DNA from: Thermaerobacter marianensis | Lineage (GTDB): Bacteria; Bacillota; Sulfobacillia; DYIH01 | Direction of reading: 5' to 3' | Assembly: GCA_020723785.1 (NCBI GenBank) | Contig: DYIH01000062.1 | Span: 1 to 8,519 of the forward strand | Length of the DNA: 8,519 bases | Part shown: positions 1-6,495 of the stretch, in pieces | Numbering within the stretch: the stretch's first letter is position 1 | Layout of the letters: every line of letters begins with the position of its first letter | Translations under genes and position numbers: made by a program | The notes under the pieces: model-generated | The model's database searches: none | Seen by the model: the letters and a program-made list of their open reading frames with translations, nothing else | What the model was told of the DNA's origin: nothing

Positions 1-161
1 GTTAATAATTTCGAGCTGCAGGCCGAGCCCTGCCCGATGGTCGTCGGCGGGCCTTCGCCGTTTTCATCACTCGTGGCGCTGGAATCTTCCCCGATGGTCC
101 CGTCGATCAGGTCCGCGAATCGGCCGGGCCCAAAACCGGGGATGGCTCATTCGCCGGCGCA

Positions 162-190
162 TTGAAAATTCTGTCCAGAATGCTTATAAT
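162..190 (+). promoter_or_regulatory. Sigma-A promoter of the rpsF-ssb-rpsR operon
   Basis: A -35 box TTGAAA (162-167) and a perfect -10 box TATAAT (185-190) are separated by 17 bases, the ideal sigma-A spacing. Transcription would begin near 197, leaving a leader of about 117 bases before the rpsF start at 314. The first 160 bases of the window hold no gene I can recognise. Nothing else upstream of rpsF looks like a competing promoter. Confidence 0.8.
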
Positions 191-218
191 TCTTGTGGTC
201 TTGCAACACCTTCCTGCT

Positions 219-256
219 CCACTCCCGGTTTCGATTTGAGACAACCGGAGGGGTGG
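219..256 (+). promoter_or_regulatory. Candidate S6:S18 complex-binding leader motif
   Basis: In the 5' leader of rpsF the RNA can fold into an outer stem (219-225 with 250-256: CCACTCC/GGGGTGG, one G-U pair) and an inner hairpin (228-232 with 238-242, loop GATTT). They are separated on the 3' side by a bulge AACCGGA (243-249) containing CCG at 245-247. The published autoregulatory motif for S6/S18 operons is a conserved CCG in a bulge between a stem and a hairpin, mimicking the S6:S18 site of 16S rRNA. The location and layout fit. The fold was drawn by hand and is not covariance-tested, so the assignment is inference. Confidence 0.5.
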
Positions 257-261
257 GGCCG

Positions 262-285
262 TGGTTCGCGTCATGGCGCGGACCG
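262..285 (+). other. Stable hairpin just upstream of the rpsF ribosome binding site
   Basis: Bases 262-270 pair with 277-285 (nine pairs, including two G-U), closing the loop TCATGG. The hairpin ends 13 bases before the AAGGAGG of rpsF (299-305). It also ends in ACCG, so it is a second, less convincing candidate for S6:S18 binding. It may instead simply set the accessibility of the rpsF start. Confidence 0.45.
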
Positions 286-313
286 ACAAGTCCAAGGGAA
301 GGAGGTGGTCGTC

Positions 314-718
314 GTGAGGTCCTACGAGGTCATGTTCATCATGGCGCCGACCCTGGAGGCGGAAGAATCCGAAGCCATCATCAACCGGGTGACCAAGGTT
401 ATCACTGATCGGGGCGGAGCCATACAGAACATCGACCGTTGGGGAAAGAGGCGGCTGGCGTATGAGATTGCCGGCCACCGCGACGGCAACTACACGGTGG
501 TGACGTTCCAGGCGCCGGCCGGCGTCGGTACCGAGCTGGAGCGCGTCTTGGGCATCACCGATGGCGTGATCCGCTACCTGCTCGTCCTGCAGCCGGCGGT
601 CAAAGCCACCGTGCCCGCGCCGAAACGCCAACGCGAAGCGGTTCCGAGGCGGGCGAAAGCCGCTGAGAACGCGGAAACCGCTGCCGATGTTGAAGCCGGC
701 GCGCCTGCGGAGGCCTAA
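314..718 (+). CDS. rpsF: Small ribosomal subunit protein bS6
   Basis: This encodes ribosomal protein bS6, which binds 16S rRNA together with bS18 in the platform of the 30S subunit. The 134-residue product opens with the family's (V/M)RSYEVMFIMAP strand, continues through RGGAIQNIDRWGKRRLAYEI and DGNYTVVTF, and has the ITDGVIRYLLV core. About 35 residues of Ala/Glu/Lys/Arg-rich tail follow, a variable region in this family. I chose the GTG at 314 because AAGGAGGTGG (299-308) sits 8 bases upstream and the protein then starts at the conserved N-terminus; the frame stays open upstream but unlike bS6. It is the first gene of an operon with ssb and rpsR and is probably autoregulated by the S6:S18 complex through the leader. 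Confidence 0.96.
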   Translation: MRSYEVMFIMAPTLEAEESEAIINRVTKVITDRGGAIQNIDRWGKRRLAYEIAGHRDGNYTVVTFQAPAGVGTELERVLGITDGVIRYLLVLQPAVKATVPAPKRQREAVPRRAKAAENAETAADVEAGAPAEA

Positions 719-730
719 GGGGTTGATCTC

Positions 731-1135
731 GTGCTGAACACCGTGATCCTCATCGGCCGCCTGGTCCGCGACCCGGAGCTGCGCTACACCCCTGCGGGTG
801 TGGCTGTTGGCAGCTTCACCATCGCTGTCGATCGCCCGTTCACCAACCAGCAGGGTGAGCGGGAAGCGGACTTTATCGACATCGTTCTCTGGCGAAAGCT
901 GGCGGAAACCTGCGCCAGCCACTTGGGCAAAGGCCGCCTGGTGGCGGTGGAGGGCCGGCTGCAGGTCCGATCCTATGAAACCCAGGACGGCCAGCGGCGC
1001 AGGGTGGCCGAGGTGGTGGCCAACAATGTGCGGTTCCTGGACCGTCCCCGGGAGGGTGCCGCCGCTGTTGGCGGCGGAGGACCGGAGGGGTTCGGCACCG
1101 AGGTTGATTTCCCGCAAGACGACATCCCGTTCTGA
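731..1135 (+). CDS. ssb: Single-stranded DNA-binding protein
   Basis: SSB coats single-stranded DNA during replication, repair and recombination and recruits partner proteins through its C-terminal tip. The 134-residue product starts LNTVILIGRLVRDPELRYTP, the classic SSB opening, and has an OB fold to about residue 105, including FIDIVLWRKLAE and LVAVEGRLQVRSYE. A short Gly-rich linker of about 20 residues leads to the acidic tip DDIPF, the partner-binding peptide. The linker is short for an SSB. The GTG start at 731 is preceded by AAGGGG (717-722), 12 bases after the rpsF stop, so the two are co-transcribed. The position between rpsF and rpsR is the usual one in Bacillota. Confidence 0.96.
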   Translation: MLNTVILIGRLVRDPELRYTPAGVAVGSFTIAVDRPFTNQQGEREADFIDIVLWRKLAETCASHLGKGRLVAVEGRLQVRSYETQDGQRRRVAEVVANNVRFLDRPREGAAAVGGGGPEGFGTEVDFPQDDIPF

Positions 1136-1173
1136 TCGAACGGTGCCTGTGATTCTTCAAGGAGGTTCTGCCC

Positions 1174-1401
1174 ATGGCGAAACGGGACCGCCGCCGGCGC
1201 CGCAAGGTTTGCAGCTTCTGTGTCGACAAGATTCTGCATATCGACTATAAGGACGCCGGCCGGCTGAAGAGATACCTGAGCGAACGGGGGAAGATCCTGC
1301 CCCGACGGATGACGGGCAACTGCGCCAGGCACCAACGCCAGGTGACCGAGGTCATCAAGCGTGCGCGCATCGTGGCTTTGTTGCCGTATACGGTTGAGTA
1401 G
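1174..1401 (+). CDS. rpsR: Small ribosomal subunit protein bS18, zinc-binding form
   Basis: This encodes bS18, the partner of bS6 on the 30S platform. The 75-residue product has the family core IDYKDAGRLKRYLSERGKIL, then PRRMTGNCARHQR and IKRARIVALLPY. Cys13, Cys16, Cys50 and His53 make a C-x2-C...C-x2-H set, so this is the zinc-coordinating (C+) variant found in many Bacillota rather than the zinc-free one. Many C+ ribosomal proteins have zinc-independent paralogues under Zur control; none is in this window. AAGGAGG (1159-1165) lies 8 bases before the ATG. It is the last gene of the rpsF operon, followed by a terminator, and it ends with TAG. Confidence 0.97.
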   Translation: MAKRDRRRRRKVCSFCVDKILHIDYKDAGRLKRYLSERGKILPRRMTGNCARHQRQVTEVIKRARIVALLPYTVE

Positions 1402-1442
1402 CGCAAATCCTTACGCTGAGTAGGACTGTCATCATGCGGCAT

Positions 1443-1474
1443 AGGGGCGTCTGCCGGGCGCCCCTTTCGATTTT
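1443..1474 (+). terminator. Rho-independent terminator after rpsR
   Basis: Bases 1443-1451 pair with 1457-1465 (nine pairs, mostly G-C, one G-U) around the loop TGCCG. A T-rich tract, TTTCGATTTT (1465-1474), follows. It lies 41 bases after the rpsR stop and closes the rpsF-ssb-rpsR transcription unit, so the genes downstream should have their own promoter. I could not identify a convincing one in 1475-1554. Confidence 0.82.
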
Positions 1475-1554
1475 CAGTGGGCGCAAACAGGATTGGCTTT
1501 TCTTCGTGGCGAAGCAATTCATCTCTCACACCACTTGGGCGAAGGGGGTTTGCC

Positions 1555-1905
1555 GTGTCCACGGAACGGCTTGGGACTCCGGAACCCAGGGCCCCTGGTC
1601 ACGACAACGAGGTCGTCCGGGCCGCCCGGGTCCTCGAATGGCTCAAGGCGGAACTGGTGGCCGGGGTGGGCAACGTGATGCGGGCATCGGCGCGCGGGCG
1701 CGAGGATGTCCTCGTCGACGGGTTGGCCGACCTGATCATGCAGGCCTATCTCCTGGCGCGCCGCCTGGGGATCAACTGGACCCGCCTGGAGATGCGGATC
1801 GAGGACCGGCTCCGGCAGAACATCGACGGTGAGCACCAGCTCGAACAGTGGTACGGCGACCTGACGGCGCTGGCGAATCACTACCGCCGGAAAGACGCGC
1901 ATTGA
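1555..1905 (+). CDS. MazG-like family protein
   Basis: The 116-residue product resembles the MazG-like family seen beside rplI/dnaB in many Clostridia. Recognisable parts are a helix RAARVLEWLKAELVAGVGNVMRAS cut by a Gly (about residues 22-44), a segment around DVLVDGLADLIMQAYLLARRLGINW (about 50-75), a helix LEMRIEDRLRQNI, and the tail QLEQWYGDLTALANHYRR. It looks entirely alpha-helical, like MazG nucleotide pyrophosphohydrolases, but I do not see a clear catalytic ExxE...ExxD acid set, so enzymatic activity is uncertain. The GTG start at 1555 is preceded by AAGGGGG (1542-1548), 6 bases away; an upstream ATG at 1477 in the same frame adds 26 non-family residues and was rejected. It ends 29 bases before rplI. 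Confidence 0.72.
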   Translation: MSTERLGTPEPRAPGHDNEVVRAARVLEWLKAELVAGVGNVMRASARGREDVLVDGLADLIMQAYLLARRLGINWTRLEMRIEDRLRQNIDGEHQLEQWYGDLTALANHYRRKDAH

Positions 1906-1934
1906 TCAGGGACGATTCCAAGGGGGGAGCGGCT

Positions 1935-2432
1935 ATGAAGGTCATCCTCAAACAGGACGTCAAAGGGCTGGGTGCCGCGGGCGACGTGGTCGAGGTGGCC
2001 GAGGGCTACGGCCGCAATTTCCTCATCCCGCGGGGGCTGGCCGCCGAGGCCACCGCGGGCAACCTCAACCTGCTCAGGCAGCAACGGCAGAAGGCCGAGA
2101 CCCAGGCCCGGCGCGCCCTTGATGAGGCCCGGGCGGCGGCGGCCAAGCTGGACGGCTGCACGGTCACCGTGCAGGCGCGGGCGGGCGATGCGCAGCGGCC
2201 GGTCCAAGCGCAGGCGCGGGCCGGCGAGGGCGGCCGCCTCTTCGGTTCCGTTACCAGCCAGGACGTCGCCGATGCGTTGGCCCGTTCGCCCGGCGTGCGC
2301 ATCGACAAGCGGCGCATCGGGATGGAGCCGGTCAAGGCCCTGGGAGCTTACCCGGCGACCGTTCGACTCCATCCCCAGGTGACGGCACGGATCACCGTCC
2401 ACGTAGTCGCGCCGGACACCGCCAAGAGGTGA
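1935..2432 (+). CDS. rplI: Large ribosomal subunit protein bL9
   Basis: This encodes bL9, an elongated 50S protein that binds 23S rRNA through its N-terminal domain and reaches out near the L1 stalk. Residues 1-50 carry the signature KVILKQDVKGLGAAGDVVEV then EGYGRNFLIPRGLA. A long helix rich in Gln, Ala and Arg (about 53-75) leads to the C-terminal domain with EGGRLFGSVTSQDVADAL and a closing beta region. At 165 residues it is longer than the usual roughly 148. Most of the difference is a 13-residue insertion in which QARAGD (80-85) is repeated as QARAGE (93-98). The ATG at 1935 follows the ribosome binding site AAGGGGGGAG (1920-1929). An in-frame start at 1848 would overlap the preceding gene and lacks family support. 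The last codons contain the dnaB ribosome binding site. Confidence 0.95.
   Translation: MKVILKQDVKGLGAAGDVVEVAEGYGRNFLIPRGLAAEATAGNLNLLRQQRQKAETQARRALDEARAAAAKLDGCTVTVQARAGDAQRPVQAQARAGEGGRLFGSVTSQDVADALARSPGVRIDKRRIGMEPVKALGAYPATVRLHPQVTARITVHVVAPDTAKR
2171..2227 (+). repeat. In-frame direct repeat inside rplI
   Basis: The 18-mer GCAGGCGCGGGCGGGCGA (2171-2188) recurs at 2210-2227 with one mismatch. The copies are 39 bases apart, so the duplication adds exactly 13 codons and keeps the reading frame. The first copy is the surplus one by comparison with ordinary bL9, where the QARAG-type strand occurs once before EGGRLFGS. Confidence 0.75.
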
Positions 2433-2440
2433 TAGCAGCC

Positions 2441-4270
2441 GTGGCCATACCCATTGACAAGCTTCCACCCCAGAACCTGGAGGCCGAGCAGTCGGTCCTC
2501 GGCTCGATGCTCATTGAACGGGACGCCATCCTGCGGGCCATGGACATCCTGGACGGAGAAGCCTTTTACAGGGACGCCCATCGCAAGATTTTCGAGGCTG
2601 TCATCTCCCTCGTGGAGCGGTCCGAGGCGGTGGACATCATCACCGTTGCCGAGGAACTCCGCCGCCGCGGCTGGCTGGAGGAGGTCGGCGGCATGGCAGC
2701 CCTGTCCGGCCTGGCCAACATCGTGCCCACGGCGGCCAACGTGGAGTACTATGCCCGCATCGTCGAGGAGAAGGCTGTCCTCCGCAAGCTCATCCACGCC
2801 GCCAGCGAGATCGCCCGCCGGGTCTACGAAGGCCGGGACGACGTGGACGAACTGCTGGACCAGGCCGAGAACCTGATCTTCAGCGTTGCCCAGCGGCGGC
2901 GCGACCGCAGCTACGTGTCCCTGCGGGACGTTCTCATCGAGGCCTACGAACAGATCGAATACCTTTTCGCCAACAAGGGGCAGATCACCGGCGTGCCCAC
3001 CGGGCTTACCGAATTCGACGGGATGACCTCCGGCCTGCATCAATCGGAATTGATCATCATCGCCGCCCGGCCTTCCCAGGGGAAGACGGCCCTCTGCCTG
3101 AACATCGCTTGCCATGCCGCCGTGCGCCGCAAGGTGCCCACGGCCATCTTCAGCCTGGAGATGTCGCGGGAGCAACTGGCCCAGCGTATGCTCTGCGCCG
3201 AGGCCGGCGTCAACGGCCACCGCCTCCGCACCGGCATGTTGACCGAGGATGATTGGAAGCGGCTCTCCCGCGCCCTCGGCTGGATGAGCCAGGCCCCCAT
3301 GCTGATCGACGACACCCCCAACATCGCCCTGATGGAGCTGCGGGCCAAGGCGCGCCGCATGAAGGCCGAGCACGACATCGGGCTGATCATCATCGATTAC
3401 CTTCAGCTCATGCACACCCGGGGCCGGTCCGAAAACCGCCAGCAGGAGATTTCGGAGATTTCCCGCTCCCTTAAAGCGCTGGCCCGCGAGTTGCAGGTGC
3501 CGGTGCTGGCCCTCTCCCAGTTGAGCCGCGCCGTCGAACAGCGCCAGGACAAGCGGCCCCAACTATCCGACTTGCGGGAGTCGGGATGCCTGGCCGGGGA
3601 TACCATGATCCCCTTGGCGGATACCGGCGAAAGGGTTCCTATCCGCGACCTGGCCGGGGAAACCGGATTTGCAGTATGGGCACTCGACCCCGAGACTCAT
3701 CGCCTGGAACGCGCATTGGTAAGCCGCGCTTTCCCCACCGGGGTTAAGCCGGTATATCGGCTCACCACGCGGCTTGGCCGGACCATCCGTGCCACAGCCA
3801 ATCACCGTTTCTTCACGACTAAAGGCTGGAAGCGGCTGGACGAGCTCCGGGTCGGCGAATTCCTGGCCTTGCCCCGGCACCTCCCGGCCGCCCATCAGCA
3901 GACCCTGAGCCGGGAGCGGGCCCTGCGGATCGCCGAGGCGTTCGGCTCCGAGGAACTTGTGCGGCCGGTGTGCGGCGATATCCATTGGGACCCGATCGTC
4001 TCCATCGAGCCCGACGGAGAGGAGGAGGTCTTCGACCTGACGGTCCCCGGGCCACACAACTTCATCGCTGATGGCATCATCGCCCACAACAGTATCGAAC
4101 AGGACGCGGACGTCGTCGGCTTCATCTACCACAACCCCGAGGCCGAGGAAAACGTCGTCGAACTGATCGTCGCCAAGCAGCGCAACGGCCCGACCGGCTC
4201 CGTGCCGTTGGTGTTCTTGAAGGATATCGGCAAGTTTGTTAACCTTGAAAGGCGGCTGCAGCCGGCCTAG
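2441..4270 (+). CDS. dnaB: Replicative DNA helicase DnaB with an intein
   Basis: DnaB is the hexameric helicase that unwinds DNA at the replication fork. The precursor has 609 residues; removing the 168-residue intein leaves 441, a normal DnaB length. Order: N-terminal primase-interacting domain opening PQNLEAEQSVLGSML (about 1-110), linker, then the RecA-like domain with Walker A ARPSQGKTAL (from residue 208; the more usual ARPSMGKT has Met for Gln), Walker B LIIIDYLQLM (about 314-323), LSQLSRAVEQR, and after the intein SIEQDADVVGFIYH. The GTG at 2441 is chosen because AGAGGTGAT (2425-2433) sits 7 bases upstream, overlapping the rplI stop codon. A GTG at 2429 in the same frame lies within that ribosome binding site. 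The gene is translationally close to rplI, probably co-transcribed, and ends with TAG. Confidence 0.96.
   Translation: MAIPIDKLPPQNLEAEQSVLGSMLIERDAILRAMDILDGEAFYRDAHRKIFEAVISLVERSEAVDIITVAEELRRRGWLEEVGGMAALSGLANIVPTAANVEYYARIVEEKAVLRKLIHAASEIARRVYEGRDDVDELLDQAENLIFSVAQRRRDRSYVSLRDVLIEAYEQIEYLFANKGQITGVPTGLTEFDGMTSGLHQSELIIIAARPSQGKTALCLNIACHAAVRRKVPTAIFSLEMSREQLAQRMLCAEAGVNGHRLRTGMLTEDDWKRLSRALGWMSQAPMLIDDTPNIALMELRAKARRMKAEHDIGLIIIDYLQLMHTRGRSENRQQEISEISRSLKALARELQVPVLALSQLSRAVEQRQDKRPQLSDLRESGCLAGDTMIPLADTGERVPIRDLAGETGFAVWALDPETHRLERALVSRAFPTGVKPVYRLTTRLGRTIRATANHRFFTTKGWKRLDELRVGEFLALPRHLPAAHQQTLSRERALRIAEAFGSEELVRPVCGDIHWDPIVSIEPDGEEEVFDLTVPGPHNFIADGIIAHNSIEQDADVVGFIYHNPEAEENVVELIVAKQRNGPTGSVPLVFLKDIGKFVNLERRLQPA
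3587..4090 (+). other. DnaB mini-intein (168 codons), no homing endonuclease
   Basis: The host protein is split between DLRESG and SIEQDAD, the insertion site of the well-known Synechocystis DnaB intein. Block A begins with the nucleophile Cys1 (CLAGDT). Block B holds the TxxH motif in RLGRTIRATANHRF. Blocks F and G are EEVFDLTVPGPHNFIADG and IIAHN, with the penultimate His and terminal Asn needed for Asn cyclisation. The +1 residue is Ser551. All residues for self-splicing are present, so splicing is expected. The roughly 45 residues between the GWKRLDEL strand and IHWDPIVSIEP carry no LAGLIDADG motif, so this is a natural mini-intein that can no longer home by itself. Precursor residues are 383-550. 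Confidence 0.93.
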
Positions 4271-4337
4271 GTGAGCGTTGCGTAATCCGGATGCCAACGA
4301 CGGCGGTGGGGCGGCCGCTCTCCAACGACCCTTGAAA

Positions 4338-4357
4338 CACCCCGGCGAAGTGGGGTG
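4338..4357 (+). other. Hairpin between dnaB and purA
   Basis: CACCCC (4338-4343) pairs with GGGGTG (4352-4357) across an 8-base loop. No T-tract follows, so it is a poor rho-independent terminator. The 131-base dnaB-purA gap shows no clear promoter and no recognisable riboswitch. Read-through from dnaB or a divergent promoter are both possible. Confidence 0.35.
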
Positions 4358-4401
4358 ACGCCCATGGTTGCCAACGCGGATTCATTGTTGGGAGCTGAGT
4401 C

Positions 4402-5682
4402 ATGTCGACGCTCGTTCTGGTGGGGGCCCAGTGGGGCGACGAAGGCAAGGGCAAGATCGTGGATTGCCTGGCCGAGGCGGCGGACATGGTCGTTCGCTAC
4501 CAAGGGGGCGCCAACGCCGGCCATACCGTCGTCGTCAAGGGCAGGGAATACAAGCTGCACCTGGTTCCTTCCGGCCTCCTCAACCACAAGGTGTGCGTCA
4601 TCGGCAACGGGGTCGTCGTCGACCCGGCGCAACTCCTTTCCGAGATGGACCGACTGGCGGCCGAGGGCTTCGACGTCGGCCGCCTTTACTTGAGCGACTG
4701 CGCCCATGTGATCCTTCCCTATCACAAGCGCCTGGACGCCGTCGAGGAGGACCGACGCGGTGACCGGAAAATAGGAACCACCGGCAGGGGCATCGGCCCC
4801 GCCTACCGGGACAAGTTCTCCCGCACGGGGATCCGCATGGCCGACCTGCTCGACGCGGCCGTCTTCCGTGAACAGCTGGCCGCCCACCTGGAACAGGTCA
4901 ACACCTTCCTGGAACGGGTCTACGACCAGGAACCCCTGCATTTCGCGGAAGTCCTCGAGTCCTATATCGGTTACGCCGAACGGTTGCGACCCCACGTGAC
5001 GGACACATCCCTCCTCGTCAATCGGGCCATCGACGCCGGACAGCGCGTGCTTTTCGAGGGTGCCCAGGGAACCCTTCTGGACATCGACCACGGCACGTAC
5101 CCCTACGTGACCTCGTCCTCCCCCACGGCCGGCGGCGCCTGCATCGGCGCCGGCGTCGGGCCGACCCGCATCGGCCGGGTCATCGGGGTCGCCAAGGCCT
5201 ACGCCACCCGCGTGGGTGACGGGCCGTTCCCTACCGAGATCGAGGGAGCCGAGGGGGACTGGCTGCGGGAACGCGGCCGCGAATACGGCACCACCACCGG
5301 CCGACCGCGCCGTTGCGGCTGGCTCGACCTCGTCGCGCTGCGCTACGCCGCCCGCGTCAACGGCCTCTCCGGCCTGGCGCTGACCAAGCTGGACACGCTC
5401 GGCGGCTTGGACCGGGTGCGGGTCTGTGTGGCGTACGAATGTGACGGCCGGCGGCTCGAGGAATGGCCCCACAACACCGCGCTACTGGCGCGGTGCCGTC
5501 CGGTCTACGTCGATCTCCCCGGCTGGTCCGAGGACGTCGGCGGAGTACGCCGGCTCGAAGACCTGCCGGTGGCGGCCCGGGACTACGTGACGTTCGTCGA
5601 GGAGCACGCGGGCCTGTCCATGTCCATCATTTCCGTTGGCCCCGACCGGGACCAGACCATCCTCCGGGGGTCCCTCTTTTGA
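4402..5682 (+). CDS. purA: Adenylosuccinate synthetase
   Basis: PurA condenses IMP with aspartate, using GTP, to make adenylosuccinate, the first committed step from IMP to AMP. The 426-residue product is full length. It has the P-loop-like GDEGKGK (12-18) with catalytic Asp13, GGANAGHTVV with catalytic His41, TTGRGIGPAYRDK, EGAQGTLLDIDHGTYPYVT, GVAKAYATRVGDGPFPTE, the GTTTGRPRRCGW aspartate/IMP loop, and the guanine-binding KLDTLGGLDRV with SVGPDRDQTI near the C-terminus. The ATG at 4402 is preceded by GGGAG (4390-4394). No PurR box or G-box could be seen upstream. The downstream lipoprotein gene overlaps its TGA stop. Confidence 0.98.
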   Translation: MSTLVLVGAQWGDEGKGKIVDCLAEAADMVVRYQGGANAGHTVVVKGREYKLHLVPSGLLNHKVCVIGNGVVVDPAQLLSEMDRLAAEGFDVGRLYLSDCAHVILPYHKRLDAVEEDRRGDRKIGTTGRGIGPAYRDKFSRTGIRMADLLDAAVFREQLAAHLEQVNTFLERVYDQEPLHFAEVLESYIGYAERLRPHVTDTSLLVNRAIDAGQRVLFEGAQGTLLDIDHGTYPYVTSSSPTAGGACIGAGVGPTRIGRVIGVAKAYATRVGDGPFPTEIEGAEGDWLRERGREYGTTTGRPRRCGWLDLVALRYAARVNGLSGLALTKLDTLGGLDRVRVCVAYECDGRRLEEWPHNTALLARCRPVYVDLPGWSEDVGGVRRLEDLPVAARDYVTFVEEHAGLSMSIISVGPDRDQTILRGSLF

Positions 5683-6002
5683 AAAACAGGGGAGCGGTGT
5701 TGGCGTTCCTACCCGTTATGGCGGTGATGCTCGCCGTTGCCGGCTGCGCCCGGGGAGCGCCCTCCTCCCCCGCTCCCGTGGCCTGGGAACGGCTCTCGCC
5801 GGAGCGCCTGCCGGCCGACCTGCGTGATTGGTTCGATCGGAAAAAGGAAGTAAGGGGCACTTATGTGCAGCACCGGGGCGACCGTACCTTCCTCCTGGTC
5901 GCCTGGGGGGAGAAACCCACCGGCGGCTACCAGGTGCGCGTCACCGACATCCTTCGCGGGCCGCGGTCGGTGGTGGCCATAGTCGCGCTCGCCGCACCAT
6001 AG
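5679..6002 (+). CDS. Lipoprotein with PrcB domain, 5' part of an interrupted gene
   Basis: The 107-residue product begins with a textbook lipoprotein signal: basic KNR, then a hydrophobic stretch (AVLAFLPVMAVMLAVAG) and lipobox VAGC with Cys23, so it should be anchored outside the membrane. Residues about 60-100 (YVQHRGDRTFLLVAWGEKPTGGY, then QVRVTDI) match the PrcB C-terminal domain. The TTG start at 5679 overlaps the purA stop; GGGGGT (5666-5671) is 7 bases upstream. Later in-frame starts (GTG 5697, TTG 5700, ATG 5718) would shorten the signal peptide. The frame is broken by TAG at 6000-6002 inside the PrcB domain. The continuation in the same frame (PGQIVTEALTHPFDL) is the rest of the domain, so this is probably a nonsense-interrupted gene running to 6485. 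Function of the family is poorly defined. Confidence 0.7.
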   Translation: MKNRGAVLAFLPVMAVMLAVAGCARGAPSSPAPVAWERLSPERLPADLRDWFDRKKEVRGTYVQHRGDRTFLLVAWGEKPTGGYQVRVTDILRGPRSVVAIVALAAP

Positions 6003-6014
6003 CCGGGGCAGATC

Positions 6015-6485
6015 GTGACGGAAGCCCTCACCCACCCCTTTGATCTGGTCGAGGCGGAGCGGCTGCCCGAGCCCATCACCTTCGCCTACCAGGGACAACA
6101 GACGCTGACCACGCCGTCGGCCGCCCGCCCCGTCGCACCGTCTCCCAGCCTGCGCGCCGACCCGTCGGACCGGGTGGCCCGGTTCCAGGTCGTCCAGCCG
6201 GCCTTCGGCGCCGTCATCCGATCACCCGTGCGGATCACCGGCCGGGCGTCCGTTTTCGAAGGCCGGTTCGACATCGAGATCGAGGACGGCCACAACGTCC
6301 TGGCTACCCGACGAGTGACCGCGTCCGTCGGCGCACCCGGATGGGGTGCCTTCGACGTCACCATACCCTTCGACAAGCCGACGAATCCATATGGAACGAT
6401 CATTTTCGTCACTTATAGCGCCAAGGACGGCTCGCGGCAGGAAAACCTGCTGGCGCCGGTGCGTTTCGAGTTCGACAGGCGGTAG
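6015..6485 (+). CDS. Gmad2 immunoglobulin-like domain protein, 3' part of an interrupted gene
   Basis: This frame holds the end of the PrcB domain (TEALTHPFDLVEAE) and, after a Pro/Ala/Ser-rich linker (about residues 33-52), a Gmad2 domain: FQVVQPAFGAVIRSPVRITGR, then FEGRFDIEIEDG, GWGAFDVTIPFD and LLAPVRFEF. Gmad2 is an immunoglobulin-like domain linked to spore-germination proteins, usually outside the membrane. The GTG at 6015 is the first start after the in-frame TAG at 6000-6002 and lacks a convincing ribosome binding site. Without the upstream half it would have no signal peptide, so on its own it would be misplaced in the cytoplasm. It is in the same frame as the 5' part; treat both as one gene of 268 codons plus one stop inside. 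Production would need read-through or restart. Confidence 0.68.
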   Translation: MTEALTHPFDLVEAERLPEPITFAYQGQQTLTTPSAARPVAPSPSLRADPSDRVARFQVVQPAFGAVIRSPVRITGRASVFEGRFDIEIEDGHNVLATRRVTASVGAPGWGAFDVTIPFDKPTNPYGTIIFVTYSAKDGSRQENLLAPVRFEFDRR

Positions 6486-6495
6486 GAGCCTGTCG
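6473..6495 (+). other. Perfect 8-bp hairpin over the Gmad2 stop codon
   Basis: CGACAGGC (6473-6480) pairs perfectly with GCCTGTCG (6488-6495) around the loop GGTAGGA, which contains the stop TAG. The flanking downstream sequence is GC-rich with no T-tract, so it resembles a stop-overlapping attenuating or mRNA-stabilising hairpin more than a standard terminator. It may still be the end signal of the purA-lipoprotein unit. Confidence 0.45.

Noticed and set aside
1..165. Open + strand frame from the window edge to TGA at 163-165, and an open reverse frame running to the edge
   Set aside because: Neither translation shows recognisable protein features. A truncated gene at the edge cannot be excluded but is not supported.
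107..1117. Long reverse-strand open frame opposite rpsF and ssb
   Set aside because: It has no ribosome binding site, its translation is low-complexity and non-protein-like, and both opposite genes are certain. GC-rich DNA commonly leaves such open antisense frames.
2348..3562. 404-codon reverse-strand open frame opposite dnaB
   Set aside because: It mirrors the codon structure of dnaB and shows no domain I recognise; it is a shadow of the coding strand.
3589..3662. Short direct repeat CCTGGCCGGGGA at the intein start (3589-3600 and 3649-3660)
   Set aside because: Both copies encode LAG-D/E residues in a high-GC coding context and correspond to parts of the intein conserved in its homologues, so chance and codon bias explain it.
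4267..5472. 401-codon reverse-strand open frame opposite purA
   Set aside because: Same reasoning: antisense to a complete, well-conserved enzyme gene and without recognisable motifs.
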